NCBI RefSeq assembly: GCF_000372725.1
Contig: NW_005200333.1
Location: forward strand, 819,160 to 883,159
From: Emiliania huxleyi CCMP1516
Taxonomy: Eukaryota; Haptophyta; Isochrysidales; Noelaerhabdaceae
DNA: 64,000 nucleotides
Reading direction: 5' to 3'
The notes under the pieces are model-generated. The model did no database searches, had not been told where the DNA came from, and was given only the letters and a program-made list of their open reading frames with translations. Of this stretch, positions 32,461 through 42,493 are shown piece after piece. Each line of letters begins with the position of its first letter. Position 1 is the first letter of the stretch. The position numbers and the translations under genes are program-made.

Positions 32461-33580
32461 CCTGTTCTCAACACCTTCCGCACGGAAAACACGACCGTAT
32501 TCACGGGTGCGCAGATCGTTGCGGCACCGCCAAAACAGGAGGCAAAATCCGTCCTCACTGCGGCCAAACCCTTCCTCACCGGCTCGATCGCGGGCTGCTT
32601 TTCGACGTGCTGCATTCGTGCGTGCCGCCCAAAAAGCACTCCCACATCCCTCGTGCCGCCCAGAAGCACATTGCCTCGTGTCGCCCAGAAGCGCTCCCAC
32701 ATTGCCTCGGTAGGAGCACAACCCACGTCACGCCTCCACCCCTCCGCCCCACGCAGAGCCGATGGACATGATCAAGGTGCGGATTCAGCTGAATGCGGCC
32801 TCCGGCGCCGCCGCCTCGCCCGTCGGCATCGCCTCCAAGATGATCGCCGAGGAGGGCGTCGCCTCGCTCTACGCAGGCCTATCTGCTGGGCTCACCCGCC
32901 AAGTCGTCTACACCGGCAGCAGGAGCGCTTCACCCGCCCCACCCCCCGCCTCTCCTCCTCCTCCGCCCCACCCCGGCCCTCCCCGCCTCTCCTCTCCTCC
33001 TCCTCCGCCCCACCTCCACCTCCCGCCTCTCCTCGCCTCCTCCGCCCCACCCCTCCACCTCCCGCCTCATTCCTCTCCCGCCTCTCCTTTCCTATCCTCC
33101 GCCCCACCGTGCCGGCCGCCCCGCCCCGCCCCGCCCCCGGGCAGACAGGCTCGGCTTGTATGACGTCTTTACCGACAAGGCCAAGGAAGCAAACGGCGGC
33201 AAGCCGTTGCCGCTCCACCAGACGGCGCCCGCATCTCCCACATCTCCCCACATCTCCCCACATCTACCCACATCTCCCATGGTCTCCCCGTATCTCCACT
33301 AGCGCTGTTCGCCTAGAAATCGGAAGACGTATCTTCTTGTACTCCAGCTGGGTCCCGAGAGGACGCGAACTCCGCCGCATTCGACCGCATCCCGCTGTCT
33401 TCATCCCGCTGTCTTCACAGCACTCGTGCCCCTCGTCTCCACGCGGTGCTGTGAGGACAGGCGCTGTGCGCGCTCGCGGCGGGCGGCATCGCTGCGGTGG
33501 TGGGCAACCCAGCCGACCTCTCCCTCGTGCGCATGCAGGCGGCGCCCCGTCGCACATTCACACTCACACACACGCACACG

Positions 33581-33653
<73 letters not shown>

Positions 33654-34933
33654 CCTCTCTTAAACGCTCAACTACCCCCCCCCCCCCCCAAAGGCCGACT
33701 CGATGCTCCCGCCCGCCGAGCGGCGCGGCTACTCGTCGGTGGTCTCAAGGAACTGTGAACAGCGTCTCTTCACACCTGCAGCTGTGAACAGGCGCGGCTA
33801 CTCGTCGGTGGTCTCAAGGAACTGTGAACAGCGTCTCTTCACACCTGCAGCTGTGAACAGGCGCGGCTACTCGTCGGTGGTCTCAAGGAACTGTGAACAG
33901 CGTCTCTTCACACCTGCAGCTGTGAACAGGCGCGGCTACTCGTCGGTGGTCTCTGCGCTGCTGTCGATCGTGAAGCACGAGGGCCCGCTCGGCCTTCTCA
34001 AAGGTTCCACATCTCCCCGCATCTCCCCATATCTCCCCAGATCTCAAGTCCGCCTAGCACCGAGAGACGCGCATTCGGCTGCCGTCGGCAGCAGTCAGCC
34101 GCATATCCCGCCCGTACTCGTAGCCGTGGTGAAGTGACGGCGGTGCGCTGAGTAGTACTCTACACCCGAGGCCGCACTCTCGCCCCCGCGCTGGCGGGAG
34201 CACCACGTAGCAGCGAGTCATGAACGAAGCCGTTGAGGCGGTGCTCCCTCCCACGGCGCAGGAGCTGGCCCGACGGCGACGCGGGCGATGGGCCTCAACC
34301 TCGGGATGCTGGGCGGCAACACGGAGGCGAAGAAGCACCTCAAGCAGGCGGAGATAGGCGGAGAGAGAGGAGATGTAGAAGCACCTCCTCCCCTCCGCCC
34401 CTCTCCCCTCCCCTCTCCCCTCCCTTCCCCTCCCCTCCCCTCTCCCCTCCTCGCCTCCCCTGCCCCCGCCTCGCCTCTCCCCTCCCCTCTCTTCGTTTCC
34501 CCTCCTCTCCTCTCCCCCCCCCTCCCCGCCCCTCTCCCCTCCCCTCTCTCCCCCCCTCCCCGCCCGGCCGAGGCCCGATTCGCATCAGCCACCGACGAGC
34601 AGCTCTCACAAGGAACGGCACTGTTCTCAGGCGGGGCTCGAGGGCAACGCGCTCATCTTCTCCGCCTCCGCCATCGCCGGCTTCTTTGCGAGCGCCTTCT
34701 CGCTCCCCTTCGACTACGTCAAGACGCAGATCCAAAAGCAAAAGCCGGACGCCGCCGGCCGGCTGCAGTACGCGTCGTCTGCCGACTGCGCGCTGCAGAC
34801 GCTGCGCGCGGGCGGGCCGCTCCGCTTCTACGCCGGCTTCCCAACCTACTACTTCCGCATCGCGCCGCACGCGATGATCACGCTCGTCGCGGCGGACAAG
34901 GTGAAGCAGGCGTGGAAGCGGATGGGCGTCTGA
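32458..34933 (+). CDS. Mitochondrial 2-oxoglutarate/malate carrier (SLC25A11-like)
   Basis: Exons 32458-32617, 32757-32922, 33149-33224, 33461-33538, 33694-33722, 33930-34003, 34262-34347 and 34631-34933 give 323 aa. The three carrier repeats are present. Repeat 1 has QPMDMIKVRIQL (PxD/E-x-x-K/R signature, formed by the first splice). Repeat 2 has NPADLSLVRMQADSMLPPAERRGYSSVVSALLSIVKHEG, which closely follows the oxoglutarate carrier (TPAEVALIRM...LP.DQRRGY). Repeat 3 has LPFDYVKTQIQKQKPDA..G..QY and FYAGFPTYYFRIAPHAMITLV. It exchanges 2-oxoglutarate for malate across the inner mitochondrial membrane. Exon 5/6 is split by three tandem 69-bp units that keep the frame even if unspliced. The exon 2 donor looks like GA (or GC seven bases earlier). 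Confidence 0.87.
32618..32756 (+). repeat. Carrier intron 1 with tandem CGTGCCGCCCARAAGC units
   Basis: Three to four imperfect copies of a unit of about 30 bp fill this GT-AG intron. Confidence 0.65.
33310..33460 (+). mobile_element. Dispersed intron family B, copy in carrier intron 3
   Basis: It starts GCGCTGTTCGCCTAGAAATC and runs through CCCGAGAGGACGCG, GCTGTCTTC and CACGCGGTGCT to CAG. The exon that follows begins GCGCTGTGCGCG, echoed by the GCGCTGTTCGC at the element start. Upstream in the same intron is an ATCTCCCCAC repeat (33228-33298). Confidence 0.65.
33540..33693 (+). repeat. (CA)n microsatellite and poly-C in carrier intron 4
   Basis: CA runs almost uninterrupted from about 33565 to 33651, with a C run at about 33675-33689 just before the AAG acceptor. 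Confidence 0.9.
33723..33929 (+). mobile_element. Three tandem 69-bp introner-like units in the carrier gene
   Basis: Each unit is a 24-base copy of the following exon start (GCGCGGCTACTCGTCGGTGG plus TCTC), eight bases (AAGGAACT) and the 37-bp core starting GTGAACAGCG and ending CTGTGAACAG. The units are 33723-33791, 33792-33860 and 33861-33929, and are identical. Each could be an intron with a GC donor and CAG acceptor, or all three one intron of 207 nt. The ligase gene has the same core at 10920-10956. Confidence 0.8.
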
Positions 34934-36565
34934 GCGCCTCCCCGTCCGTCCGCCCCCCTCCCCCCCCCCCTCCTCCACCCCGCCCACTTGTACGTGCGAG
35001 TGTGTGGAGCGGAGCGGTTCGTCCCGCGCGCTGGCCGCTTGGCGGCGTGCGCGTGGCGCCGTCCTCGTACGAGACGCTCTCGGGGATGGCGGTCATGTGA
35101 GCAGGAACAGGATACTGTCCAACAACGATAATGTATAAAAGAAACGGCGCGCGGTTTCGGCAAAACGGCATTCCGCTCGGCCTCGGGTTTGCTGGTTGCT
35201 GCTTCTTCGTTATCTCGCTCCTCTGCCCTTGCCCTTGCCCTGGTCTTGTCGTTATTTCGTACCGACTGGGTGGCGATCGAGGCTGCCTTCCCCACTACCT
35301 CAGTTCCCTCGTCACCTCTCCTGCTCTGGGGTGGCGCGGGGGCCCCCGGCCCACACCGTGCGCCGCGCACAGCAGACAGCAGTGCGGAAACGGGGCTCCG
35401 GCTCTATTAGTCTCTATTAGCACCAACTTCCCGATTAAGTACGGTTAAGTAGAGGGAAGATTTGGAGAGATCTCGAGGAGTACATACAGATAGACCCTCC
35501 AACCATCAGAAAACTCCGACCTGATCGGTCGTACTGACCGCCGACAGATCACTCCACAGCAGACAGGCCGACGTCTGCACGCGGCCGGCCGGGCGAGAGG
35601 CTTGACACGATCCGACCCTGCGACCCTGACGCTGCTGCTCTAGCTATCAGCCATGCACTGCTGACTGCTGCCACAATGTGCGACCTGTGCTGGCCCACTT
35701 GGCGGCCTTCCCGGTCAGTGGTGAGGCGCAGTTCAGAGCTGTCGATGGCGCGATGCCGCACTGGTCCCACATCGGTGACACGAGACCACCACGTTTGCCG
35801 GTCCAAGAGAGAGGCACCGGCGCTGTCCTGAGAAGGTGCGTGGTCCCTCTTGACTGCCCATGCGCGCGAGGCTGTGTAGGCATAGCCTCGAGAGTGCCAG
35901 CAGCCAATCCGAGGCGACGCGCATTGCGTCAGAAGCGTGCACACGATGGAAGGACACCTTCCTACTGGCCGTACGATCAGGTCGTCACTGAATGCTTGAT
36001 ACTAAGGCCGCGAGCTATGCAGGTGATCAATTGTGCATCAGGGCACGGTCAGCAGCGCCGACAGGCTGTCGCAAGGCGTGATAGCATGGCCGCAGGTACG
36101 CCGAATTCCCATGAAAACATAAAGAAGTAAAAAATCGCCAACCCCCCCCCCCCCCAAAAAAATCGGCGCCTGCGGCGGGCCATGGGACCCCATCGCCCCC
36201 CCCGCATGGACACCCTCTGGGGCCCCCGCGCCGGCCCAGAGCTCTCCTGCTGGAGCTAGCTCCTCTCTCTTTCTTTCGGGTATGGTCTATGGAGTCTGTG
36301 AGTGCGGGCAGCGAGCAGGCAATCACGGGCGCTATTTTGTCTTACTCCTCTTCGGCGAGCGCTCCAAATCTAGACCCCATCGCCTTTAAGGAGGGTGCCC
36401 TGGTGCAGTTGATTCTTCTCACAACGCATGGTACCCAACGCGGGAAAAGCATATCCACCTCGAGAACCTCGAGAACAACGCATGGCCCCCTCCGCCCCTC
36501 CCGGGCCCCCCGCCCGGGGGGCGCCCCCCGGGCCCTTTGGGCCTGCAGCGGTTGAGCGAAAAGCC
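34934..36565. other. Intergenic region without a clear gene
   Basis: Frames up to 150 codons on both strands lack family signatures. A poly-C run at about 36144-36158 is followed by A6. Around 36480-36545 is a GGGCCC-rich palindromic stretch just upstream of PEX3. Confidence 0.5.
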
Positions 36566-38605
36566 ATGGGGTTGGTGCGATGGCTTTGGCGACACAAGCG
36601 CTCTGTCGCCGTCGTCTCTGTGGCGGCTGCGGGCGCGTACACCGCCTACCGACTGTGGCGGCGCGGCCGCAGCCTCGAAGAGCTCCTGCTCGAGCAGCTT
36701 CTCGGGGCCGCCGCGGCAGACGGCGGCGGCGGCGGCGCCGCTGCTACGCGGCGCAGTGAGGAGCGGCTGCACGAGCACTTCCGCGTGACGCAGCGCGAAT
36801 GCGATGCGCTACTCGAGCGGCATGTGGCGGCGCTGCGCGCGCAGGTCCAGAGCCAACTCGACCCGAAGCCAGTCCGCGCCCGGATGCGCGCCGAGGGGAG
36901 CGAGGCAGACGGCAGCGGCGGGTGGCGCGAGCTCAAGGTGCTCGGCTTCGCGCGGGCGGTGGGGTCAGTGTACGTGCTCGCCCTCCTCGCGCTCCGCCTG
37001 CGCGTCCGCCTCAACATCGTCGCGCGCCACTACCTCGCCGAGCGGGAAGCGAGCGGAGGCGTGCTTGCCGGGCCCGAGAAAAGACATGCTCGAGAATTAG
37101 TTAGGGAACAGCGGGGCCGGCCCCGAGAGCACGGGCGCCTCGGGCGTCGCCCGACCGTTGCGCGGGCGCGCTAGGCGAGCCGCTGAGCAGGGCGGCCAAG
37201 CTCGCCTTCCTCTCCGCTGACCATCTCTGCTCCTCCGGCTTTGCGCCGCTGCTGGCGCGGGTCAGGCGGGCCGCTGAGGCGCGTGTGGCGGATTTGCCTC
37301 TCGACGCGGCGTTGTCGGCAGACGAGCTCTCCGCCATCGTCGCGGCGGTACGCGACGAGCTCGAGGGGACGCACGACAGCGAAGACACGCCGCCCGTGCA
37401 CGCCTTCCTGCAAGAGCCGCGAGATCTGGGGAGATCGAGATCTGGGGAGATCGCGCACGCGTTCCTGCAAGAGCCGCGACTCGACGACCCTGCAGCCCCC
37501 ACCGGCGGAGGCGGAGGCGGAGGCGGAGGCGGAGGCGGAGGCGGAGGCGGAGGCGACCCGCAGCTAGCGACGCTCGCTTCCGAGTCGCGGTCGGCGTGCA
37601 GCGGCGAGCAGTTCCACGCCGCCCTGTCCGACATGCTCGCCGCCCTAGAAGCGGAAGATCTCCCCGTATCTCCCCGTATCTCCCCGTATCTCCCCGTATC
37701 TCCCCGTATCTGTCTGGACATTACTCACTCTGCGTCTGTCGCTCGTCTTCACACAGTGCTCTGCGTGCTCTGCACGGTACCGTCCTCCCGCCCTGATGTC
37801 GGCGTATTCAGCACGTAGGCTCGACGCCGCCTTCGCCGCCCTCGACGGGCACTTCCGCGCCCTTGTCGCGCCGCCCGCGCCGCCGCCGGACAGAGCCCAC
37901 GACGACGGCGGCAACGGCGGCGGAAACAACGGCGGCGGAAACGGAAAGGGCGCCGCGCCGCCGGCGGTGCCGCTGGCGACGCTGATTCCAAAGCTGATCA
38001 AGCTGCCGGCGTGGGTCTTGCCCGACCCCGCAGGGCAGCCGCCCGCCGCCACGCCAAACGGCTCCGCGCAGCAGGCGACCGCACCAAACGGCGGCGGCCC
38101 TACCGGCGGCGGCCCTGGTGGCGGCGGCGCGACCTTGGGTGAGGTGTCCAGGTCTAGAAGCAGAAGATCGTGCTCTTGTCTCCCAGCTAGCGCTCGACAG
38201 GACCGCCGTATTCCGCTGTCTTCGCTGTCTTCGCACCCCTCGTCTTCACGCGGTGCTCTTACACTGCACAATGCTGTATTCCCGCCCCCAGGTTGGCGCA
38301 TTCACGCAAAAGACAACCCCGGGCCCAGATCACACGCCTCGGACAGTCGAGAACGGACAGGCAGACAGAGATCGCGACTAGTCAGACATGCAACGTTTTT
38401 CACCACGTAGGCCGCCATGTCCCTCGTCTCGGTTCCGTCGCTCGGCGAGCTCTGCTGGAGCTTGTTCCTCGCTGCGCCTCCCGACCGCCCCGCGCAACCC
38501 GCGCCTCCTCCCCACCGGGTAGAGGCCGAGTCGCGGCCAGGCCCAAGGCTGGACCCGGCGCTCGAGGCGGCGCTGGATGCCGAGCTCGCCGCGGAGCTCG
38601 GCTGA
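36566..38605 (+). CDS. PEX3: Peroxisomal biogenesis factor 3 (PEX3)
   Basis: Exons 36566-37058, 37175-37634 (with a possible 54-nt intron 37396-37449), 37819-38143 and 38411-38605 give about 472-490 aa. The N-terminus MGLVRWLWRHKRSVAVVSVAAAGAYTAYRLW is a basic patch plus membrane helix, the peroxisomal membrane anchor of PEX3. HFRVTQRECDALLERHVAALRAQV and WRELKVLGFARAVGSVYVLALLALRLRVRLNIVARHYL match the conserved core (RTC..TVLSML, W..LK..SF.R...Y...L..LLRVQLNI). Later exons give FHAALSDMLDAAFAALDGHF and VPLATLIPKLIKLP. PEX3 docks PEX19 to insert peroxisomal membrane proteins. The protein is expanded by Gly-rich stretches (GGAGGC repeats at 37503-37553; GGN repeats at about 37905-37950). The last donor (38143/38144) is the least certain. 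Confidence 0.82.
37396..37449 (+). repeat. 54-nt repeat-bounded segment in PEX3 (possible in-frame intron)
   Basis: GTGCACGCCTTCCTGCAAGA... and GCGCACGCGTTCCTGCAAGA... (about 26 bases) flank two copies of GATCTGGGGAGATCGA. The segment begins with GT, ends with AG, and is a multiple of 3 without stops, so it can be an intron or stay in the protein. Confidence 0.55.
37635..37818 (+). mobile_element. Dispersed intron family B, copy in PEX3 intron 2
   Basis: The intron starts GCTCGCCGCCCTAGAAGCGG, continues with (ATCTCCCCGT)n, and ends with CCGCCCTGATGTCGGCGT and CAGCACGTAG. The next exon starts GCTCGACGCC. Donor GC, acceptor TAG. Confidence 0.7.
38144..38410 (+). mobile_element. PEX3 intron 3 with family B and family C bodies
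   Basis: It opens GTGTCCAGGTCTAGAAGCAG. Family B: CTTGTCTCCCAGCTAGCGCT through CACGCGGTGCTC to TTCACGC (to about 38310). Family C: AAAAGACAACCCCGGGCCCA, ACAGTCGAGAACGGACAGGC (about 38310-38400). It ends CACGTAG. Family C is also found on the minus strand at about 52520-52615. Confidence 0.65.
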
Positions 38606-39585
38606 CAGCTCGCATGTAATCCCTAGAGTGCATGCCTCTCTCCGGTAGCGAACCGTATTTTCCCCTCACACAAAGTTCTACGATCTCCGCTTCCGTATGT
38701 GTCCGATTGGACCGATTGCGAGCAGAGTAGCGCTCGCTACACGCTACAACCTACATCTTGATATAGGACTATGAGCGGCGGCGCTCACAATCGTACCAAA
38801 GATCTAAGGATTGCGGAGGCGCAGAGCGACAGGATCGGTCCAGCGCCTCGCCGGGGAGCCGCAGGCACCCTCTCTCCACGGACGGGGCCACGGAAGCCGC
38901 TCAATCGGGCGCAGGACGCCTCGGTGTGGGCGGCACGGGCGGGACGCCGCGTCAATCGTATTGAGGGTACACGAGTATCCACCACACCACGAGTCCGGCT
39001 CGCACGAGCTTCGTGCACAAAGCCGCCGTGGCGATCATGTAGATAGAGGGAGCGGACCGTGAGTTGAGGAAATCGGAGGACGCGACCCACCTCGCCACAG
39101 ACGGTCCCGCGCCTCGCCGCTATGACGGCCGCACGACCGCAGCTCGTGTGCGTGCGGCCGTCTTTGTCCGGAGTGAATACTCCAACGCGCTCGTCGGTGG
39201 CGGCTTCCTCCAACCTGCGCCGCGCTCGGCGAACCTCGACAGCGCTTTCGGTGGCATGCAGCTCTTTGCGACAGAAGCCTGGAGAGCAGCTCCTCTGCTG
39301 CTCACACACTCTGCACAGTTGACACAGCCTACTGTGCGGCTGTCACAGCTGTGACAGCGATGGGCTCGCCCTCACTGGCCCTCAGTCACTTGTGCTGCGG
39401 CTTGTGTGAGCGACACTGCTCGGCGACTGCCGGCACACTGTGAGACCGTGGGTGTGAGGTAAAACCACGCTACCAGCGCTTGGTCACATCGGCCCTGAGG
39501 TCAGATCCTTCTACTCTGTTGATGACAAGACTTGTCTACTCGCTGGAGCCGAGCAGGAGGGCCCGGCGCACAACCCCTGGTCAAC
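38606..39585. other. Intergenic region without a clear gene
   Basis: A minus-strand frame of 174 codons (38785-39309) has no family match and mixed composition. I do not call it. A TGACAGCTGTGACAG palindrome lies at about 39345. Confidence 0.45.
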
Positions 39586-41013
39586 TCAGGGTCCACACCC
39601 CGTAAGGACGGCCAGAGACCGAGCAACTTCAAGGGAATAGACCAACTGAAGATGTGCGGCTCGGCCCCAAACAGAAAGCCCAAGCCGATGGTTGGCATCG
39701 CACAGAACAGCAGGAACACGACACCAAGAAGCACAAAGACCCAGTGGTCTCAAGTTGATACGTGACCAAAGCCGGAGCCGGTTCCTCGGAAAGGTTGGAA
39801 GGCGGCGACGACGTCCGACGGCAAAGCCAACAGCTGTCAGGCACACGACGATTGGGCTGAGCAGGGCCGTGACGAAGACAGCGACGCGAAGTATATCCGC
39901 TACGATGGGCTTCGTCAGGGTCGCGTCTCCCGAGGAGGAAACGAACAAGATGGTTGGAGCGGCGAACGTCCAAAACAAGAGGGGCAGGCCCGCGACGGCG
40001 TGTATTGCCTTCGCCCAAGGATCCGGGATATCTTGCCCGACGATCGCCGCGATCCGACCCGAAGCGTTTGGCGACTCCGCCACAGCCAAGTAAGTGAGCG
40101 CTCCAAAGGCAATGAGGAAGCATAGCAGGCTGCTGACGCCGATCACATCCTCCCCTCGTGTGAGGCCCAGCCAGTCCGGAGCAAGTGCGAACCACGGAGG
40201 GGGCGACGGCGGCGAGGGCGGAGACGGCGGCGGCGGCGGCGAAGGCGGCGAGGGCGGAGACGGTGGCGGCGAGGGCGGCGAGGGCGGCGAAGGCGGCGAG
40301 CGCGGCGGCGGCGGCGGCGATGGCGGCGGCGGCGGCGATGGCGGCGGCGGCGGCGGCGATGGCGGCGGCGGCGGCGATGGCGGCGGCGGCGGCGGCGATG
40401 GCGGCGGCGGCCGCGATGGCGGCGGCGATGGCGATGGCGGTTGCGGTGGCAATGGCGGTGGCCGCGGTGGTGATGGCAACGGCAGCCCCGAGCTGAAAGC
40501 CCAGCCGACCCTGTTCGTCGTGATGAACTGCATACCAGCGTCCATGCTCGGCGTGTAGCCTTCTCCCTGCGCAAAGTACTTATAGTAGCAGGACCACCAC
40601 TGATTGCCATCCGCGTTGCTTTGGAAGGCGTCGACAAGCAAGTCCCATCCGTCGTACGCCTGTCCGTTCCCGTTCCACCGGCCGACAAAATCCTTTGTCA
40701 GGTCGCGGTCCTGCTGCCCACTGTCTCCACCACAGGCGCAGAGCCATCCTCTGGCCAACGAGTTGGGAGGGCGGTGCCATCTGCATACTCGACCATCCCT
40801 GGAGTACGAGCAAAAGTAGAGGGTGCCCGCTTCCAGCAAGGTGGGCGACGCAGAGGATGCCGCACCATTGACGCCGAGCGCCCGCCACTCCAGCCCGTCG
40901 GCGCACGGGTCGACGGTACCAGCGTGGATGGTGTATTGATTGCGATTAAACCACAACTGCATCCCGGCGGTGATTGTTCGGCTGGCCGTCAGGAACTGGC
41001 TCCCCCCATTCAA
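39586..41013 (-). CDS. Pro-rich membrane protein, possibly 3' part of the M11 peptidase gene
   Basis: 475 aa. The N-terminal domain of about 170 residues, FLTASRTITAGMQLWFNRNQYTIHAGTVDPCADGLEWRALG...DFVGRWNGNGQAYDGWDLLVDAF, is followed by a PPPPPSPPPP spacer (about residues 185-275) and three membrane helices (SSLLCFLIAFGALTYLAV; AVAGLPLLFWTFAAPTILFV; AVFVTALLSPIVVCLTAVGFAV). An in-frame TGA directly precedes the ATG, and the upstream M11 frame overlaps it by about 70 bases, so the two may be exons of one gene with an unseen splice. I do not recognise the N-terminal domain. Hydroxyproline-type spacers suggest the cell surface. Confidence 0.55.
   Translation of the reverse strand: MNGGSQFLTASRTITAGMQLWFNRNQYTIHAGTVDPCADGLEWRALGVNGAASSASPTLLEAGTLYFCSYSRDGRVCRWHRPPNSLARGWLCACGGDSGQQDRDLTKDFVGRWNGNGQAYDGWDLLVDAFQSNADGNQWWSCYYKYFAQGEGYTPSMDAGMQFITTNRVGWAFSSGLPLPSPPRPPPLPPQPPSPSPPPSRPPPPSPPPPPPSPPPPPSPPPPPPSPPPPPSPPPPPRSPPSPPSPPSPPPSPPSPPSPPPPPSPPSPPSPPPWFALAPDWLGLTRGEDVIGVSSLLCFLIAFGALTYLAVAESPNASGRIAAIVGQDIPDPWAKAIHAVAGLPLLFWTFAAPTILFVSSSGDATLTKPIVADILRVAVFVTALLSPIVVCLTAVGFAVGRRRRLPTFPRNRLRLWSRINLRPLGLCASWCRVPAVLCDANHRLGLSVWGRAAHLQLVYSLEVARSLAVLTGCGP
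40185..40450. repeat. (GGCGGC)n array encoding Pro/Ser spacer
   Basis: GGCGGCGATGGC/GGCGGCGAGGGC units on the plus strand read as PPPSP repeats on the minus strand. A near-identical array encodes the spacer of the M11 gene at about 41150-41455. Confidence 0.85.
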
Positions 41014-42311
41014 GATCCCCCGTCACCTCTGCTGGTCCTCGTGCAGCCAAGCAGGCTGGTGGCGGAAGTGGCGGCGGTGGGGCAGGCGCCTCGCCAGGAA
41101 GGTACGGAGGCAGCAAAGGTGGCTCTGGCGGCAGCGGCAGCGGCTCCGACGGCGGCGGCGATGGCGGCGGCGGCGGCGAGGGCGGCGGCGGCGGCGGCGA
41201 AGGCGAAGGCGGCGGAGACGGTGGCGGCGAGGGCGGCGAGGGCGGCGAAGGCGGCGAGCGCGGTGGCGGCGGCGGCGATGGCGGCGGCGGCGGCGAAGGC
41301 GGCGAGCGCGGCGGCGGCGGCGGCGATGGCGGCGGCGGCGGCGATGGCGGCGGCGGCGGCGGCGATGGCGGCGGCGGCGGCGATGGCGGCGCCGGCGGCG
41401 GCGATGGCGGCGGCGGCGGCGATGGCGGCGGCGGCGGCGGCGATGGCGGCGGCGGTGGTGAGGGTGGTAGTCGTGAGGTTATGGCGTACAGGCGCTGCGC
41501 GGCGGCGATGGCGGCGTCGTCCGAGTCCTCGACGACGAGAGCGACCATCGCCTCGGTGGCGCCGGCGGTGCACATCTGCAGCGCATGCACGCATCCGCCG
41601 CTCGAGCAGGCGGCCCACGCGCGCTGCGGCCGGACCACAAAGGGCGTGCCGACGGCAGGGAAGCCGAGGGCATACGTGAGCGTGTTGCGCTCGCCACTGG
41701 CGGGCGCGTAATGGACCGAGAGCCGGCCCTTGACCTCACTCGAGAGGGTGGCGTCGAGCCCTGCGCCCGTGCGGTACGAGACCCACACGGCCATGTTCGA
41801 TCCCGCCACGGGGAGGCGCACGCCGTATGCGCGGCCGGCCGCGAGCGCGCCGCCCGCGGAGCCGGAGGCAAAGGGGTCGACGCGAAGGTCGGAGATGGCG
41901 ACGATGGCCGCGCCGCCCCAGTCGCGCGTGTGCGTGTTGCGTTCGAGCCAGCCGAGCGTGATCAGGTTGGGCATCGCGAAGCCCGGGCAGTTGGTGCGCG
42001 CGCTCGAGCCCATCACCGCCGAGTAGTCGCCGTACTCGTAGAGCGCGTTGCCGTCGACGTCCATCAGCCCCGAGTGGTGCAGCCCGAGCGCCGAGGTTAT
42101 GGCCGAGCTCGTGCACGCGGATGCCTCCCACGTGTACCGCCCGCCGAGCTGCAAGAAATACGGGACACCGGACTGAAAAAAAGTACTCTCGCCAGGACCC
42201 AGGTAAGATAAGGTCTCCACACACACAAAGTCGAAAGTGGTGGGGCAAGGGGGGGCAACCATCGCATCTCCACGCCCGGACACCGACACGGGCAGGAGCG
42301 CCCCACGGCAT
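40946..42311 (-). CDS. Gametolysin-type M11 metallopeptidase, 5'-truncated and frameshifted
   Basis: In one frame the zinc motif reads VGGIRVHELGHNLG (H-E-x-x-H). In the frame used from there on it continues LHHSGLMDVDGNALYEYGDYSAVMGSSAR, then NLITLGWLE, as in gametolysin (HELGHNLGLGHAG...YGD.SS.MG...Q.GW). The two frames meet at about 42082-42096, where CTCGGCGCTCGGGC looks like a 7-bp tandem duplication. After the catalytic part come beta-rich segments and a long PPPPPSPPPP spacer. Upstream, an intron of dispersed family A (42195-42400) separates it from the ankyrin gene only 180 bp away, so no room exists for a propeptide. M11 enzymes digest Hyp-rich cell walls. This copy is probably inactive unless the shift is a sequencing error. 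Confidence 0.65.
41150..41455. repeat. (GGCGGC)n array in the M11 gene
   Basis: The same unit types as at 40185-40450, read as PPPPPSP on the minus strand. One 30-bp block (GGCGAGCGCGG...) is duplicated. Confidence 0.85.
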
Positions 42312-42400
42312 TCAAAGTGCAAGGCCCAGTGCACGTGGGTGAGCAGACATGCTCCTGCGCCCCCACTCCCTCCCTCCCAGACACAACCCGCACACAATAA
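42195..42400 (-). mobile_element. Dispersed intron family A, copy upstream of M11 exon
   Basis: On the minus strand: CTTGCACTTTGAATGCCGTG, CTCCTGCCCG, GGGCGTGGAGATGCGA, CCTTGCCCCACCAC, then TGTGTGTGTGGAGA. A possible acceptor TTTTTTTCAG lies at about 42172. Copies lie at 16228-16430 (-) and 49520-49649 (+). Confidence 0.65.
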
Positions 42401-42493
42401 CTCCCCGCCCGCGCCGCGCTGAGTGAGGCAGCGCGCGTGCGCACAAGCAATGTTGAGTCTCAGCGGCCGTGGCCTCTCAGCAGGAGCAACTCT

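Noticed and set aside
38785-39309. 174-codon minus-strand ORF
   Set aside because: No family signature, and the composition does not differ from neighbouring non-coding frames; too weak to call.
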